Source: Hyalangium gracile
GTDB lineage: Bacteria > Myxococcota > Myxococcia > Myxococcales > Myxococcaceae
Assembly (NCBI RefSeq): GCF_020103725.1
Contig: NZ_JAHXBG010000020.1
Coordinates: 124,001 to 188,000, forward strand
Reading direction: 5' to 3'
Length of the DNA: 64,000 nucleotides
Below are positions 62,008 to 64,000 of this stretch, piece after piece. The stretch's first letter is position 1, and each line of letters starts with the position of its first letter. Position numbers and translations under genes: made by a program. The notes below the pieces were generated by a model. The model did no database searches and had not been told where the DNA came from. It saw nothing but the letters and a program-made list of their open reading frames with translations.

Positions 62008-62517
62008 TCAGGTGTCCGCCGGAGCGTCGTAGTCCGGCGTCAGGTCCACCGCGTTCACGGTGAGCAGGTGGTAGATGGTGATGTTGCTCACCCAGAAGAA
62101 GATGGCGCCGAAGCTCACGTAGACGAGCGGCGAGCCCGGCCACACCTGCAGCGGGTTGCCGGCGATCTTCGCCGCCACGAAGCCTCCCGCCCACTCGATG
62201 CACCAGGAGATCGCCGCGCCGTAGGCCACCCGCCGCCACACCGGCAGGCGCTTCGGGTAGAACCAGTAGTAGTGCAGCGTCCACATCACCCCGATGCCGA
62301 ACGCCCAGATCATCAGGCTGGCGAACGAGAACCAGTGGTACGGCGAGCTCGGGTACACCCACCCCCACTCGCCCTGCACGATGCGGAACAGCTGGTTCTG
62401 CGTCAGCTCCAGCAGCCAGAAGATGGGCGTGAGGTAGAGGATCTGCGTCGCCAGCACGCGCGCGTACGTGAAGAAGGACCTCTCTTGAGGCCCCGTGACC
62501 AAGGTGAGCGTGTTCAT
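62008..62517 (-). CDS. Hypothetical four-helix membrane protein
   Basis: The 169-residue product has four strongly hydrophobic segments (about 20-38, 62-82, 100-118 and 132-152) with Trp/Tyr at the borders. No family is recognised. The ATG at 62517 has GGAGGGG just before it. The 62518-62791 gap to the kinase gene shows nothing assignable. Confidence 0.75.
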   Translation of the reverse strand: MNTLTLVTGPQERSFFTYARVLATQILYLTPIFWLLELTQNQLFRIVQGEWGWVYPSSPYHWFSFASLMIWAFGIGVMWTLHYYWFYPKRLPVWRRVAYGAAISWCIEWAGGFVAAKIAGNPLQVWPGSPLVYVSFGAIFFWVSNITIYHLLTVNAVDLTPDYDAPADT

Positions 62518-62791
62518 CCTTCCCCTCCAAGCTGGGCGGATTGACGAGGTGGCGCGGTCTGCGGTGGATGGATTGAAGGGTCTACCGCCACTCTCTTGCT
62601 TCTGTTCAGCCGACAACCTGTTGCGAGAGAGCGCCACGCGAGACGCTCGCATGTCGCTCGCGATCAGGAAAGAGGGCCTTCGCCCAGGTGGACAAGGGCG
62701 GGTTGCTCTGCCATCCGCGCCGACAGTGTCTCACACCCTGGAGCCGTGAGGCCGACCTGACAAGGAGGCCTCCCACTTCCAATCCGCTACG

Positions 62792-64000
62792 TCACCCGCG
62801 CGGCAGGTGCACCGTGAAGGTGGTGCCTGCCTGCGGGGTGGACACCACGTCGACGGTGCCGCCGTGGCCACGGACGATCTCCCGGACGATGTAGAGGCCC
62901 AGACCGATGCTGCGGCTGTGCTGGCCCGTGGTGGGCTCGCCTCGCGTGAGCGGCTCGAAGAGGCGGGGGAGCATCTCGGGAGAGATGGGGGTGCCCTCGT
63001 TGTGGACCTCGAGGAGGGCGGGGCTCGACGCCGTGTCCGTCCGCACGCGCACCGGGGTGCCGGGCGGGCTGTAGGCCAGCGCGTTGCCCACCAGGTTGGT
63101 CAGCACCTGCGCGATGCGATCCGGATCCCACTCGCCGTGGCCTTCTCCGCGCGTCTCCACCTGCACCTGGCGCTCGGGGTGGGCCAGCAGCACCTCGTCC
63201 ACCACGTGGCGGGTGATGTCGTGCAGATCCATGGGCCGGCGCTTCAGCGGGAGGCCGGAGCCCAGGCGCGTCTGGGTGAAGTCCAGGAAGTCTCGGATGA
63301 GGCGCGTGGCCCTGTCACAGGACGAGCCGATGCGGTGCACGGCCTTGAGCTGCCGCTCGTTCAGCCCCGGGCTGGCCTGGAGCAGCCCCGCCGCCATGGT
63401 GATGGCCCCCAGCGGGTTGCGCAGGTCATGGGACACGATGCCGATGAGCTGCTGCTCGAACTCCGTCCGGCGGCGCAGCTCCTCCTGGTCGCGCCGCTGC
63501 TGCTGGAAGAAGCGGGCGTTCTCGATGGACAGCGCCGCCTTGTTGGCGAGCTCCTCCAGCAGCCGCAGGTCCTCCGGCGTGAAGGACCGCCCCGGGGTGA
63601 TACGCGTGGTGGTCAGCGTGCCGATGACGCGCCCCTGCGCCCGGAGCGGAACGACGAGGCAGGAGCACGCGGGGCTGAGCTCGAGCAGGGCCTGGTGCTC
63701 TGGCCGGCTCGCGGGCTCCAGCGGCTGGCGCAGGAGGTCCGGGAGGAACAGGGACTGGCCCGTCCGCGCCACCCGGCCCGACAGCCCTTCTCCGAGCCGC
63801 ACCGGGTGGGAGGACAGCAGCTCGAAGGCGCGCTGCTGGATGGCGGGCTCGACGTGGCGCAGGGAGGCCAGCTCCAGCTGCTCCCCCGACGGGGACAGCA
63901 GGCTCAGGACGCTGGAGTCGCCCAGGTGGCGCACCACCTGGGTGGCGATGGCGTCGAAGAGCGCGGGCAGATCCCGGTGCGCCGCGCTGAAGGCGTCGGA
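62792..64000 (-). CDS. GAF-domain sensor histidine kinase (5' end beyond window)
   Basis: The visible 402 residues comprise a GAF domain (to about base 63560) with the GEGLSGRVARTG block, a coiled linker, a HisKA domain whose phospho-His lies in IVSHDLRNPLGAI and a HATPase domain (LVGNALAYSPPG, a degenerate DTG box reading VHNEGTP, then SIGLGLYIV and a G-rich end). The reading frame runs off the right edge, so more sensor domains may precede it. There is no membrane segment in view, so the kinase may be cytoplasmic. No partner regulator is adjacent. Confidence 0.9.
   Translation of the reverse strand, partial: SDAFSAAHRDLPALFDAIATQVVRHLGDSSVLSLLSPSGEQLELASLRHVEPAIQQRAFELLSSHPVRLGEGLSGRVARTGQSLFLPDLLRQPLEPASRPEHQALLELSPACSCLVVPLRAQGRVIGTLTTTRITPGRSFTPEDLRLLEELANKAALSIENARFFQQQRRDQEELRRRTEFEQQLIGIVSHDLRNPLGAITMAAGLLQASPGLNERQLKAVHRIGSSCDRATRLIRDFLDFTQTRLGSGLPLKRRPMDLHDITRHVVDEVLLAHPERQVQVETRGEGHGEWDPDRIAQVLTNLVGNALAYSPPGTPVRVRTDTASSPALLEVHNEGTPISPEMLPRLFEPLTRGEPTTGQHSRSIGLGLYIVREIVRGHGGTVDVVSTPQAGTTFTVHLPRG

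Overview
The window looks like chromosomal DNA of a fruiting myxobacterium, probably of the Cystobacterineae (Archangium, Cystobacter, Stigmatella or Hyalangium type). This is an inference. It rests on very high G+C with strong third-position bias, many lipoproteins and 'orphan' signalling proteins, a member of the myxobacterial DUF2378/TIGR02265 paralogue family, KaiC-like ATPases coupled to single receiver domains, a caspase-family protein and a perfect sigma-54 promoter. I see no tRNA, rRNA, CRISPR array, insertion sequence or prophage. Coding density is high, and eight of ten tail-to-tail gene junctions are 33 bp or less.

Layout. 1-7 kb: metabolism (CoA-transferase/GNAT fusion, nicotinate phosphoribosyltransferase, zinc-ribbon thioredoxin, D-lactate-type dehydrogenase, triple-domain universal stress protein). 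7-10.7 kb: an ECF sigma factor, its membrane anti-sigma partner and a secreted caspase with a 16-residue repeat array and an outer-membrane-type C-terminus. 10.7-12.3 kb: a lipoprotein and a small-protein/nucleotidyltransferase pair. 12.5-21.2 kb: dnaN and recF, separated by unrelated envelope genes, then a TPR lipoprotein. 21.3-25 kb: a secreted PI-PLC and a ricin-type lectin lipoprotein facing each other across a repeat-rich gap. 25-31.6 kb: an ABC-2 exporter, several lipoproteins and an EamA permease. 31.7-38.4 kb: a propeller-type sensor kinase and an Mla-like lipid transport operon. 38.4-46.6 kb: an EEP-family hydrolase, a KaiC-REC module, a PPP-type phosphatase and alanine racemase behind a sigma-54 promoter. 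46.6-54 kb: an LpxL-type acyltransferase, an M1 aminopeptidase lipoprotein, a trypsin-EndoI nuclease fusion and an enoyl-CoA hydratase. 54-64 kb: a diiron-oxidase-like/cupin fusion, a degenerate phosphoribosyltransferase, oligoribonuclease, a second KaiC-REC module, an acyl-CoA synthetase, DUF2378, a membrane protein and a partial GAF histidine kinase.

Most unusual points. (1) The sigma / anti-sigma / caspase-barrel operon has the gene order of a Fec-type surface signalling system with a caspase as the outer component. (2) There are two families of structured intergenic repeats. Family A has three loci, each with two inverted repeats and a nearly invariant 11-nt loop. Family B has two copies, with a compensatory base-pair change in a nested hairpin. 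(3) A cytoplasmic-looking serine protease is fused to an EndoI-type nuclease. (4) At least six genes have a -10-like hexamer 6-9 nt before the start codon, which implies leaderless transcripts.
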